Below are positions 1-6,159 of a stretch of 21,279 bases of DNA, piece after piece (the stretch's first letter is position 1; every line of letters begins with the position of its first letter). Source of the DNA: DAIMZM01 sp036733985 (GTDB lineage: Bacteria; Bacillota; Dehalobacteriia; UBA4068); assembly GCA_036733985.1 (NCBI GenBank), contig DAIMZM010000037.1, forward strand, positions 1-21,279. Direction: 5' to 3'. Under the pieces are notes generated by a model, which saw only the letters and a list, made by a program, of their open reading frames with translations, searched no databases and was not told the DNA's origin. Position numbers and translations under genes: made by a program.

Positions 1-652
1 GGGATTGGGCGCACAGGGTAACCCTGGCGTATTTATCCGAGGAGACGCTGTTCAGCTCTTCGCCGTAAGCTTTGAGCTGATCGGCGCAGTCGGACATCAG
101 CTGGCTGCAGCTGCCGAAATCATCGCTACAGGCGATCTGGGTCAGGTTGATCCCGTTATAGAAAAGATGCCCGGTGGCGCTATCCACCTTGAAGGGCGCT
201 GTTTTGCTGCCGGAAGCGTCCGTGCTGCCGGTAAAATTAAAACCGCCGAACAGGTACACGGTGCCCAGGGTTGAATTGCCGATGGAAACCAGCTCACTCT
301 GCAAATTCTGCAGCTCTTCGCCAATGGCGTTCAGATTATCCTGGTTCTTGCCGCTGCCGGCGGCGGAAACGACCTGCTCATAGATGGATTGCAGGATCTC
401 GTTCATCTGCCCGGCCGCGGATTCGGCTTCAGCCAAATAGCTTTTGGCGGTTTGGATATTGCTCTGGTACATGCTGAGGCCGGACAGCTTGTTCCTGGCC
501 CTAAGCGCGGTAATGGTGGCCTGGGGGTCGTCGGAAATGGTGGACACCTTTTTGGTGCTGTCCACCTGATTCTGGTATTTGCTGACCCGGTTCAGGCTAT
601 TGTTGGCGTCGGTCAGAAATTGGCTGACCATCATCGAATTGGTAATCCGCAT
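1..652 (-). CDS. flgL: Flagellar hook-filament junction protein FlgL (C-terminus outside window)
   Basis: FlgL (HAP3) joins the hook, via FlgK, to the first flagellin subunits outside the cell. The first 217 residues are visible and the frame runs open to the left edge, so the C-terminal part is missing; relatives are about 300 aa. The N-terminus MRITNSMMVSQFLTDANNSL and the following coiled region with the flagellin-like phrase STISDDPQA (about residues 38-46) are typical of FlgL. The ATG at 652-650 lies 33 bp downstream of the flgK stop with a weak AGGTG Shine-Dalgarno (SD), so it is the last visible gene of the flgF-flgL operon. Oddly, residues 175, 182, 189 and 214 are cysteines, the first three exactly seven apart. 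Exported flagellar proteins are usually cysteine-poor. Confidence 0.93.
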   Translation of the reverse strand, partial: MRITNSMMVSQFLTDANNSLNRVSKYQNQVDSTKKVSTISDDPQATITALRARNKLSGLSMYQSNIQTAKSYLAEAESAAGQMNEILQSIYEQVVSAAGSGKNQDNLNAIGEELQNLQSELVSIGNSTLGTVYLFGGFNFTGSTDASGSKTAPFKVDSATGHLFYNGINLTQIACSDDFGSCSQLMSDCADQLKAYGEELNSVSSDKYARVTLCAQS

Positions 653-685
653 AAGGCACCTCTTTGCTCTACAGAAGGGGGCGGG

Positions 686-2452
686 TTAACGTCCGACCAG
701 GCCGGTATTGCTGATCAGGGTCTCCAGCATCTGGTCCATAGTGGTCAGCAGCCGGGCGCAGGCATTATAAGACTGCTGAAATATGATCAGATTCGTGGCT
801 TCCTCATTGATGGAAATGCCGGACATGGCCATACGCTTGCTTTCCACACTGTCCAGCAGGGAACTCTTGGTATCCTCAATACCGGAACCGGTATAAATGG
901 CAATGGCCAGATGATCCACGATGGCGTTCAGCTTGCTGTAGAATTCGCCGCTGGTGATGGTATTGTACAGGGCTTCCGCCACTTCCGCATTACCGGAATC
1001 CGTGCCGCCGGGGGTGACTTCCCGGGAAGAACCGGCGATGTTCCAGACACTAGCCAGGACTTCGTCGCTGATGGAGAAATTGCCGGCGGTCAGCTGGGAA
1101 TAGTCTTCCTGGCCGTTTTCATCCACAGGCGCTTTGAACAGGTTGATCCCGTTAACGCTGGCGCTGCCGTCCTTGGGATAGGTATAACCACCCTGATGGA
1201 TCCCATTGATGGTTTGGGCAATGGTCCGGGCCAGGCTGTTCAGCTCCTTCATATAGTAGAGGATGCCCCCGCCCAGGGACTCGTCGGAACCGTCGGAGCT
1301 GACCATTTCCATGTAGGTGTAAAGCTTGCCGCCGGTAACGGTTCCCGACTCAATGCTCAGTTCCTGGCCGTCCAAGGTCAGGTTATGCCGGTTATAGGCT
1401 GCCCAGGCCGTCAGGTCTTTCGCCGTGGCGGTTTCCACCGCCGACGCTTCTTCCCCGCTGACCAGGGCCACGCCGCTGAAGCTGATATCCACCAAATCGC
1501 CGTTATCCCCATTGGCCGCGGCAGACACTTTCAGGTATTGCCCCAATTCCTCCACGAGCAGGCCAATGGCGGCCTGGCCCTCTTCGGCAGTGACCGCGCC
1601 GGCAGCGATCCGGGCATTGAGCGCGGCGATCTGGGTGGTCAGGCCATTGATTTCCGCCTGATGGCTGGCGGCGCTGTCGGACTGTATCTGATGATAAGCA
1701 TTGCCCCGCACCAGATCGATACCGCCGATCTGCACATCGACCATGCTGGCATTCTCTTCATTGAGGTTGTAGGTGATCTCCCCATAAGCGGAGAGTTCGT
1801 CCAGGAGCAGATTCCGCTTATCCCGCAGATCATTGGCATTATCCCCGCTCCGCTCATATTTGGCGATGGCCTGATTCAGCTCGGAGAGCTGCCGGGCAAT
1901 GCCGTTCATGGTCTCCGCGTCCGTGCGGATGCTGTCGTTCTGATTATGCCAGAGGGCGGACATCTCATCATAGACCACATTGAAATTTTCCGCCATGCTC
2001 AGGGCGGACTGCTGTACCGAAGTTCTGAACTCCTCGCTGGTGGTATCGGATTTAAAATCCTTCAAGGCGCCGTAAAAATTCTCAATCAGGCCGGTGATGC
2101 CGCTCCCCGCCTCCAATTCCGAATTGAACAGGCCCTGGAGATAAGAAAGGGACTCCATCCGGGATTGGCTGTAGGTATAGTCTGAATTCAGCCTGCGGTA
2201 CTGGCTGTCCAGATAATCGCTTCTGATTTGCTGGATATCAATGATATCCACGCCCCGGCCCACCCGGCCGACGGCCATCTGGCTCAGCAGATAGCTGGCA
2301 TTGCCCGGCTCAATAGCGGCTGTGATCAGCCGCTGGCGGGTATAGCCTTTGGTATTGGCATTGGCGATATTATGGCCGGTGATCTCCAGATTGGCCATGG
2401 CCACGGACAATCCGGATTTAGCGATTTCCAGGCCGCCGAAAGTGGAAGACAT
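686..2452 (-). CDS. flgK: Flagellar hook-associated protein FlgK (HAP1)
   Basis: FlgK is the first junction protein at the distal end of the hook, exported by the flagellar type III system with FlgN as chaperone. The 588-residue product begins with MSSTFGGLEIAKSGLSVAMA followed by NLEITGHNIANANTKGYTRQR, the D0 coil and rod/hook signature shared by FlgK family members. It ends with the matching C-terminal D0 helix (EEATNLIIFQQSYNACARLL, then TTMDQMLETLIS). The middle is a variable, Ser/Thr/Gly-rich outer domain, which makes it slightly longer than many FlgK proteins. The start ATG is preceded by GAGGTGA at good spacing. It sits between flgN and flgL in the usual order. One cysteine (about residue 565) replaces the small residue often found in the NASARV-like helix. 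Confidence 0.96.
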   Translation of the reverse strand: MSSTFGGLEIAKSGLSVAMANLEITGHNIANANTKGYTRQRLITAAIEPGNASYLLSQMAVGRVGRGVDIIDIQQIRSDYLDSQYRRLNSDYTYSQSRMESLSYLQGLFNSELEAGSGITGLIENFYGALKDFKSDTTSEEFRTSVQQSALSMAENFNVVYDEMSALWHNQNDSIRTDAETMNGIARQLSELNQAIAKYERSGDNANDLRDKRNLLLDELSAYGEITYNLNEENASMVDVQIGGIDLVRGNAYHQIQSDSAASHQAEINGLTTQIAALNARIAAGAVTAEEGQAAIGLLVEELGQYLKVSAAANGDNGDLVDISFSGVALVSGEEASAVETATAKDLTAWAAYNRHNLTLDGQELSIESGTVTGGKLYTYMEMVSSDGSDESLGGGILYYMKELNSLARTIAQTINGIHQGGYTYPKDGSASVNGINLFKAPVDENGQEDYSQLTAGNFSISDEVLASVWNIAGSSREVTPGGTDSGNAEVAEALYNTITSGEFYSKLNAIVDHLAIAIYTGSGIEDTKSSLLDSVESKRMAMSGISINEEATNLIIFQQSYNACARLLTTMDQMLETLISNTGLVGR

Positions 2453-2499
2453 AGGCTCACCTCAATTCATAACCAGCCCTGGCAGGCTGGGGCGCGATC

Positions 2500-3012
2500 C
2501 TAGATCCGGAAATCCAGCAGGGCGCTCTCGCCGTTCTCCTCCTCCTTATTCCCCTGCATATCATAGGAAAATCCATTATCCGCCGGGGTATAAAGCAGGT
2601 TTATCATATAATCCGTATAGTTAATCTTGGTCTGGAGCAGTTCCTTGACCCTGGTATTCCAGCGGATCAGCCGGGCCGTTTCTTCAGTCAGCCCGATTCT
2701 GGCTTCAGCCAGCCCTTCCCGGCAGCCAGGCTCCGCCATCGCTTCAATGATCTGCCCCAGGCTGGGTTTTTCCCCGGACAGGCCGGCTGCCTGGGCCAGG
2801 GCCCTGGCCTTTGCCTGCCGCTCAGCCTCGTTCTCCCCCAGGGCCAGGATGACGTCTTCTTCCTTTTCCAGCAGCCCGTTCAGCCCGGCAATATCCTCAG
2901 CCTGCAGGGCGGCGGCCTTTTCTTCAGCCAGGCCGCTCAGGCTTGCCAGCAAAGCCTTGGTTTTCAGCAGGGTGCTGAGCAGATCGTCAGCGGTTCCCAA
3001 CAGTTGCGCCAT
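2500..3012 (-). CDS. flgN: Flagellar export chaperone FlgN
   Basis: FlgN-family cytoplasmic chaperone expected to bind the C-terminal helices of FlgK and FlgL and deliver them to the export gate. The 170-residue product is almost wholly helical, rich in Leu, Ala and Glu, with a long N-terminal helix (MAQLLGTADDLLSTLLKTK), then an EKAAALQAEDIAGLNGLLEK-like segment and a central helix near ALGENEAERQAKARAL. This matches the general FlgN pattern more than any sharp motif. An upstream ATG at 3045 would add 11 residues and overlap flgM. I prefer the ATG at 3012 because GGGAGG lies 8 nt before it. It follows flgM after 19 bp and precedes flgK, the standard operon position, which carries much of the assignment. 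Confidence 0.85.
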   Translation of the reverse strand: MAQLLGTADDLLSTLLKTKALLASLSGLAEEKAAALQAEDIAGLNGLLEKEEDVILALGENEAERQAKARALAQAAGLSGEKPSLGQIIEAMAEPGCREGLAEARIGLTEETARLIRWNTRVKELLQTKINYTDYMINLLYTPADNGFSYDMQGNKEEENGESALLDFRI

Positions 3013-3031
3013 TGGCCCGGCCTCCCTTCCG

Positions 3032-3328
3032 CTACAGTTTACCAATCACGCTACTCATGATCCGGCTGACCACATCTTCCGTGGGAACCGTGTAGGATTG
3101 ATTATTGATGCTGTCCATGATCTCAGAGACCCTGAGCGCTTCCTCCGCGCCGGAGGCTGCCAGGGATTCCTGTGCCGCCTTGAGCAATGCGGAAAACTTC
3201 TGCGCGCCGGGGGAAAGCTCCACACTGTCGGAAACCGTCATTTCCGGCGCGGCTTTGCCATTGGCAGAGCCGGTTCTGTTGAGATAAGCCTTAATCGCGT
3301 CGCTTTGGTTCACAGGGTCGATTTTCAT
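3032..3328 (-). CDS. flgM: Anti-sigma28 factor FlgM
   Basis: FlgM binds the flagellar sigma factor (the fliA product encoded at 5357-6109) and blocks it until the hook is complete, when FlgM is exported through the flagellum. The product is 98 residues, the usual size. It begins MKIDPVNQSDAIKAYLNRTG, has the VSDSVELSPGAQKF segment (residues about 32-45) that in FlgM proteins precedes the sigma-binding helices, and ends with helices near RVSEIMDSINNQSY and TEDVVSRIMSSVIGKL. The start has GGAGTGAGG upstream. It lies between yvyF and flgN as in many Bacillota. A 6-bp inverted repeat (GCCGGA/TCCGGC, 3357-3377) sits in the 63-bp gap before it. Confidence 0.93.
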   Translation of the reverse strand: MKIDPVNQSDAIKAYLNRTGSANGKAAPEMTVSDSVELSPGAQKFSALLKAAQESLAASGAEEALRVSEIMDSINNQSYTVPTEDVVSRIMSSVIGKL

Positions 3329-3391
3329 TTTTTATACCTCACTCCAAATATTGCTTGCCGGACCCGCAAGATCCGGCCCAAAGCCTTATCC

Positions 3392-3637
3392 TTATCCGTT
3401 GCCGTTGCCGTCTGAATTCAGCCCCAGCCTGCCGCTGTCGATCAGATAGCTGAGCAGCTTTTCCGGCACCTGGGTGTTTTTAACTGTAGCGGCAAAATCC
3501 GCCTGATCCGGATTCTGATAAATATACCGTCTGACTTTTATATAAGCATCATTGATCACACCGGCGCAGACGGTGCAAATTTCCGACCCATTGCTGTCAA
3601 AGGGTTTGCCGCAATAACGGCATTTTTTTATGGTCAA
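3392..3637 (-). CDS. yvyF: YvyF-family flagellar operon protein, zinc-ribbon
   Basis: This small (81 aa) protein is of the YvyF type found next to flgM in Bacillota; its molecular role is not well settled. It has two CxxC knuckles (CRYC at about residues 6-9 and CTVC at about 20-23), which suggest a zinc ribbon. A helical region follows (YIKVRRYIYQNPDQADFAAT) and then a short helix-turn-helix-like end (VPEKLLSYLIDSGRLGL). I chose the TTG at 3637-3635 because GGAAGGTGATC is placed just upstream. An ATG 57 bases further upstream would run into the end of flgG and add a hydrophobic, non-conserved leader. The last residues (DGNGNG) and the following bases come from short hexamer repeats (GGCAAC, GGATAA), a likely slippage product. 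Confidence 0.85.
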   Translation of the reverse strand: MTIKKCRYCGKPFDSNGSEICTVCAGVINDAYIKVRRYIYQNPDQADFAATVKNTQVPEKLLSYLIDSGRLGLNSDGNGNG

Positions 3638-3665
3638 TACGATCACCTTCCAGAGCCAGAAGCTA

Positions 3666-4442
3666 TTATTTACGCATATTATTGGCCAGGCCATCCATTT
3701 CGTCCGCCACCCGCAAGGCCTTGCCTGCCAGGGAATAGGCCCTTTGCGAACGGATCAGCAGGGTCAGTTCCTCCGACATTTCCACATTGGCCTCTTCCAG
3801 GCTGCCCTGAAGCACGCCGGGCGCCTCCGGATTCGCCGGCTCCCCGGAGACTGCCGTCTCTTGGTAGCAGGCGCCCCCCGCCGGCGCCAAGCCGTCCGGA
3901 TTGGCAAAAGAGACAATACCTAAGGCGGCAGCGGCCCCTTCCGCAGTGGTAAAAGCGCCGTCCGCATTCACGCTAAAGGCCCCGGCAGCCGGCAGGGCGA
4001 TCCGGTTCCCCTCTTTGTCCAGCACATAATAGCCCTGGGCCGTTACCAGATAGGCGGTTTCTTCCTCCGTAGCGGCGTCAGCCACGGGCCCGGATCTGAG
4101 GAAGCTGCCGTTCCTGGTATAATAGCGCTGGCCCCCCGCTGATTCTACGGTAAAAAAGCCTGCCCCTGTAAGGGCAAAATCCAGGGTATTGCCGGTTTCC
4201 GTAATGGGCCCGCTGCGGAAATCCGTGGCGGTGGCGGCGACCAGTACGCCGCTGCCGGTCAGCAGCCCGGCAGCCCCGCTATCAGAGACCGGGCTTTCCG
4301 TCTGGGTATAGAGGGCGTCCTTGAAATCGGTGCGGGTGGCCTTATAGCCGGGGGTTTTGGCATTGGCAATATTGTTGGCCAGGTTATCCAGCCGCTGTTG
4401 CTGGCTCTGCATACCCAAAGCCGCCGTATAAATCGCGCGCAT
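3666..4442 (-). CDS. flgG: Flagellar rod protein, FlgG/FlhP type
   Basis: A 258-residue rod/hook-family protein; FlgG forms the distal rod that passes through the cell envelope. The N-terminus MRAIYTAALGMQSQQQRLDN followed by LANNIANAKTPGYKATRTDF is the classical rod motif. The C-terminus has QGSLEEANVEMSEELTLLIR and QRAYSLAGKALRVADEM, which resembles the FlgG ending (QGxLExSNVxxxEEMxxLI...QRAYE). A strong GGGAGGGT SD precedes the ATG, and only 3 bp separate it from the upstream flgF stop, so the two are almost certainly translated together. Assignment to FlgG rather than FlgF rests on the C-terminal motif and on being second of the pair. Confidence 0.88.
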   Translation of the reverse strand: MRAIYTAALGMQSQQQRLDNLANNIANAKTPGYKATRTDFKDALYTQTESPVSDSGAAGLLTGSGVLVAATATDFRSGPITETGNTLDFALTGAGFFTVESAGGQRYYTRNGSFLRSGPVADAATEEETAYLVTAQGYYVLDKEGNRIALPAAGAFSVNADGAFTTAEGAAAALGIVSFANPDGLAPAGGACYQETAVSGEPANPEAPGVLQGSLEEANVEMSEELTLLIRSQRAYSLAGKALRVADEMDGLANNMRK

Positions 4443-4445
4443 GGC

Positions 4446-5192
4446 TTACCCTCCCAACTTTCCTAAATTGACGGCCATGGACAAGGTTTCATTGGTCATG
4501 GTGACCACCTTCTGATTGGCCTCATACTTGCGGTATAGGGTCAGCAGTTCCACCATGCCCGACACCACATCCATATTGGAGTTCTCCTGCACGCCCTGGC
4601 TGACCTGAAAACCCGTGGCATTGACGGCTGCCGCGTCGCCGTAGCCATAATAAAGGTTATCCCCCTGTTTGCGCAGGACGTTTAAATCCGTGAAGGTCTC
4701 GATGCGCAGGGTATCCACGGCCGCGCCATCTACCAGCACCGCGCCGTCCGCCTGGACAATGAAATCCGCGCCGCCCGCCTGTATCCTGCCCTGGCGGCCC
4801 AGGACATAGCAGCCGTCCCCATTGACCAGATAGCCTTCGCCGTCTACGGCGAAATTACCTGCCCGGGTATAGCGGTCCCCGGCAGCGGTCTGGACCACAA
4901 AGAAGCCGTCGCCAATAATGGCCAGATCCGTGGCTTTTCCCGTCTCCTCCAGGCTGCCCTGGGAAAAGTCGATATACTGCTGATCCACCCGGTTGCCATA
5001 AGCATAGGAGCCGATCCCGTTATCGCCGGAATCACTGAGCCGGTCCAGCATCACTTCGGTAAAGGTGGAGCTCACCAGGGTTTCCTTTTTATAACCGGTG
5101 GTTTCCGCGTTGACCAGATTATTGGTCAGGGTATCCATCTTATTCCGCTGCACCATCATGCCGGTAGCCGCGGTATACAGGCCGCGGATCAC
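4446..5192 (-). CDS. flgF: Flagellar rod protein, FlgF/FlhO type, GTG start
   Basis: A 248-residue rod protein paralogous to the downstream gene. FlgF builds the proximal rod. The N-terminus (V)IRGLYTAATGMMVQRNKMD and TLTNNLVNAETTGYKKETL is the rod signature. The end VQENSNMDVVSGMVELLTLY, then RKYEANQKVVTMTNETLSMA, matches FlgF (YEANQKVxxxxDELL). The start is the GTG at 5192-5190, six bases after GGGAGG and exactly where the family signature begins. A longer frame from the ATG at 5276 adds 28 non-conserved residues, and that ATG overlaps the SD-like sequence and lies at or before the predicted transcript start. It is the first gene of the sigma28-dependent late operon. A possible 22-codon leader ending over this GTG is described separately. 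Confidence 0.88.
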   Translation of the reverse strand: MIRGLYTAATGMMVQRNKMDTLTNNLVNAETTGYKKETLVSSTFTEVMLDRLSDSGDNGIGSYAYGNRVDQQYIDFSQGSLEETGKATDLAIIGDGFFVVQTAAGDRYTRAGNFAVDGEGYLVNGDGCYVLGRQGRIQAGGADFIVQADGAVLVDGAAVDTLRIETFTDLNVLRKQGDNLYYGYGDAAAVNATGFQVSQGVQENSNMDVVSGMVELLTLYRKYEANQKVVTMTNETLSMAVNLGKLGG

Positions 5193-5257
5193 AGCCTGCC
5201 TCCCGAGGGGGATTCCCGCCAAGCTGGCCTTGCCAATTGGAAGCGCGATGTGAACAA
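5189..5257 (-). other. Possible translated leader peptide upstream of flgF
   Basis: Between the sigma28-like promoter and flgF there is a strong SD, AGGAGG (5271-5266), that does not serve flgF itself. Eight bases after it lies a TTG opening a 22-codon frame whose TGA overlaps the flgF GTG as GTGA. The peptide would be LFTSRFQLARPAWRESPSGG plus two residues, with no recognisable family. The arrangement would couple leader and flgF translation. The TTG start and lack of any protein similarity make this speculative. Confidence 0.25.
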
Positions 5258-5278
5258 ATCTGATTCCTCCTCTCATAT

Positions 5279-5305
5279 GTATCGATAACTTTTGCTTGGA
5301 TTTTA
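5279..5305 (-). promoter_or_regulatory. Sigma28 (SigD/FliA)-type promoter of flgF-flgL operon
   Basis: On the minus strand TAAA (5305-5302) is followed after 16 bases by TCGATAC (5285-5279). The consensus for flagellar sigma factors is TAAA-N15-GCCGATAA, so -35 is perfect and the CGATA core of -10 is present. It lies in the 164-bp gap between fliA and flgF. This would place the late genes (rod, FlgM, junction proteins) under the sigma factor encoded just upstream. Confidence 0.6.
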
Positions 5306-5356
5306 TGAAAGTTCTATAACAAATCCCGAAAAAACCGCTAAAATCCTGTCGTTTTA

Positions 5357-6109
5357 TCAGTTATTAAGGTTTTCCAGGGCCAAACGCATGTCCAGAAGGA
5401 TGCGTGAATGGATCTGGGAAACCCGGGATTCGGAAATATTCAGGATATTGGCGATACTTTTCATGGTCAGCCCTTCATAATAGTGGAGGATGACCACCAT
5501 CTTCTCCCGTTCCGGCAGGGTGTCCACCAGATTTTTCAGGGTTTCCGCCATGGCCTCATTTTCCATCCGCTGATAAGGATCGTCCGGGTTGAAAAGGGAA
5601 AACTCATCCGTCTCCTTCTCAAAGAGCATGGACTCGAAATAGACCAGGTTAAACATATGGACTTTCTGCAGCACCTTTTGCACCACGGAAACCTTGACCC
5701 CCAGGTAATCCGCGATTTCCCGTTCCGTGGGCCGATGGCTGAGCCGGGCTTCCAGGGCCTCGCAGGCAGCCTGGATATTGCTGATCTTCTTCCTGAGGCT
5801 GATGGGGGCCCAGTCCTGCCGCCGCATATAATCGATGATTTCTCCCCGGATGCGGGAAGTGGCATAGGTCTGAAACTTCACGCCGAAGGCCGGGTCGAAT
5901 TTATTCACAGCGTCAATCAGGCCGATCACGCCGCAGCTGATCAGCTCGTCCTTCTCGCTATAATCCCGGTACTGTGGCATCAGCCGCTTTACCACGATAT
6001 TCACCAGATAGAGGTAATGGGAAATGATTTCCTGCCTGGCTTCCCCATCACCGCTATCAAAATACCGCTGCCACAAGCCGTCGATATTCTGCAAACCCGC
6101 TTCATCCAT
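5357..6109 (-). CDS. fliA: Flagellar sigma factor FliA/SigD (sigma28)
   Basis: RNA polymerase sigma factor for late flagellar, motor and chemotaxis genes; FlgM at 3032-3328 is its expected antagonist. The 250-residue product has region 2 (about residues 26-100, with YSEKDELISCGVIGLIDAV and FDPAFGVKFQTYATSRIRGE, then IIDYMRRQDW), region 3 (about 105-155, with SHRPTEREIADYLGV), and region 4 (about 195-245, with LPEREKMVVILHYYEGLTMK and the helix-turn-helix ISESRVSQIHSRIL). Region 1 is absent, as in this family. The ATG at 6109-6107 begins the conserved frame. The same 23-bp sequence, including an out-of-frame ATG, is duplicated directly upstream. The gene follows flhA closely, without flhF or flhG in between, so it is probably read with the fliR operon. 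Confidence 0.95.
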   Translation of the reverse strand: MDEAGLQNIDGLWQRYFDSGDGEARQEIISHYLYLVNIVVKRLMPQYRDYSEKDELISCGVIGLIDAVNKFDPAFGVKFQTYATSRIRGEIIDYMRRQDWAPISLRKKISNIQAACEALEARLSHRPTEREIADYLGVKVSVVQKVLQKVHMFNLVYFESMLFEKETDEFSLFNPDDPYQRMENEAMAETLKNLVDTLPEREKMVVILHYYEGLTMKSIANILNISESRVSQIHSRILLDMRLALENLNN

Positions 6110-6142
6110 GATCCGTAAACCTCTTCATCCATGATCCGTAAA
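6097..6142 (-). repeat. 23-bp tandem duplication over the fliA start
   Basis: Two adjacent 23-base copies (6142-6120 and 6119-6097, minus strand) share 22 of 23 bases. Each contains TTTACGGATCATGGATGAAG; they differ only in the next triplet (AGG or CGG). The second copy holds the true fliA ATG. The first holds a decoy ATG (6132-6130) in another frame and also supplies the GAGG that acts as SD for the true start. The decoy frame would encode 43 residues and stop inside fliA at 6001. Confidence 0.9.
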
Positions 6143-6159
6143 AGCCCTCTGCCATTAAT

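Noticed and set aside
389..2185. 598-codon open frame on the plus strand
   Set aside because: It lies antisense to flgK, which has clear family motifs, an SD and operon context. The plus-strand product is low in recognisable motifs and is a by-product of GC-rich codon use.
3357..3377. GCCGGA/TCCGGC inverted repeat before flgM, considered as a terminator or flgM promoter element
   Set aside because: There is no T tract on either strand and no sigma28 box pair at proper spacing (TAAG with GCCGGATC is only 13 apart). It is probably incidental.
4446..5276. Longer flgF beginning at ATG 5276
   Set aside because: The ATG overlaps the AGGAGG-type SD and falls at or before the predicted transcript start; the extra 28 residues are not part of the rod-protein family. 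The GTG at 5192 has a good SD.
5408..6118. 236-codon plus-strand frame
   Set aside because: It is the mirror of fliA, whose sigma regions 2, 3 and 4 are evident; no family features are visible in the plus-strand product.
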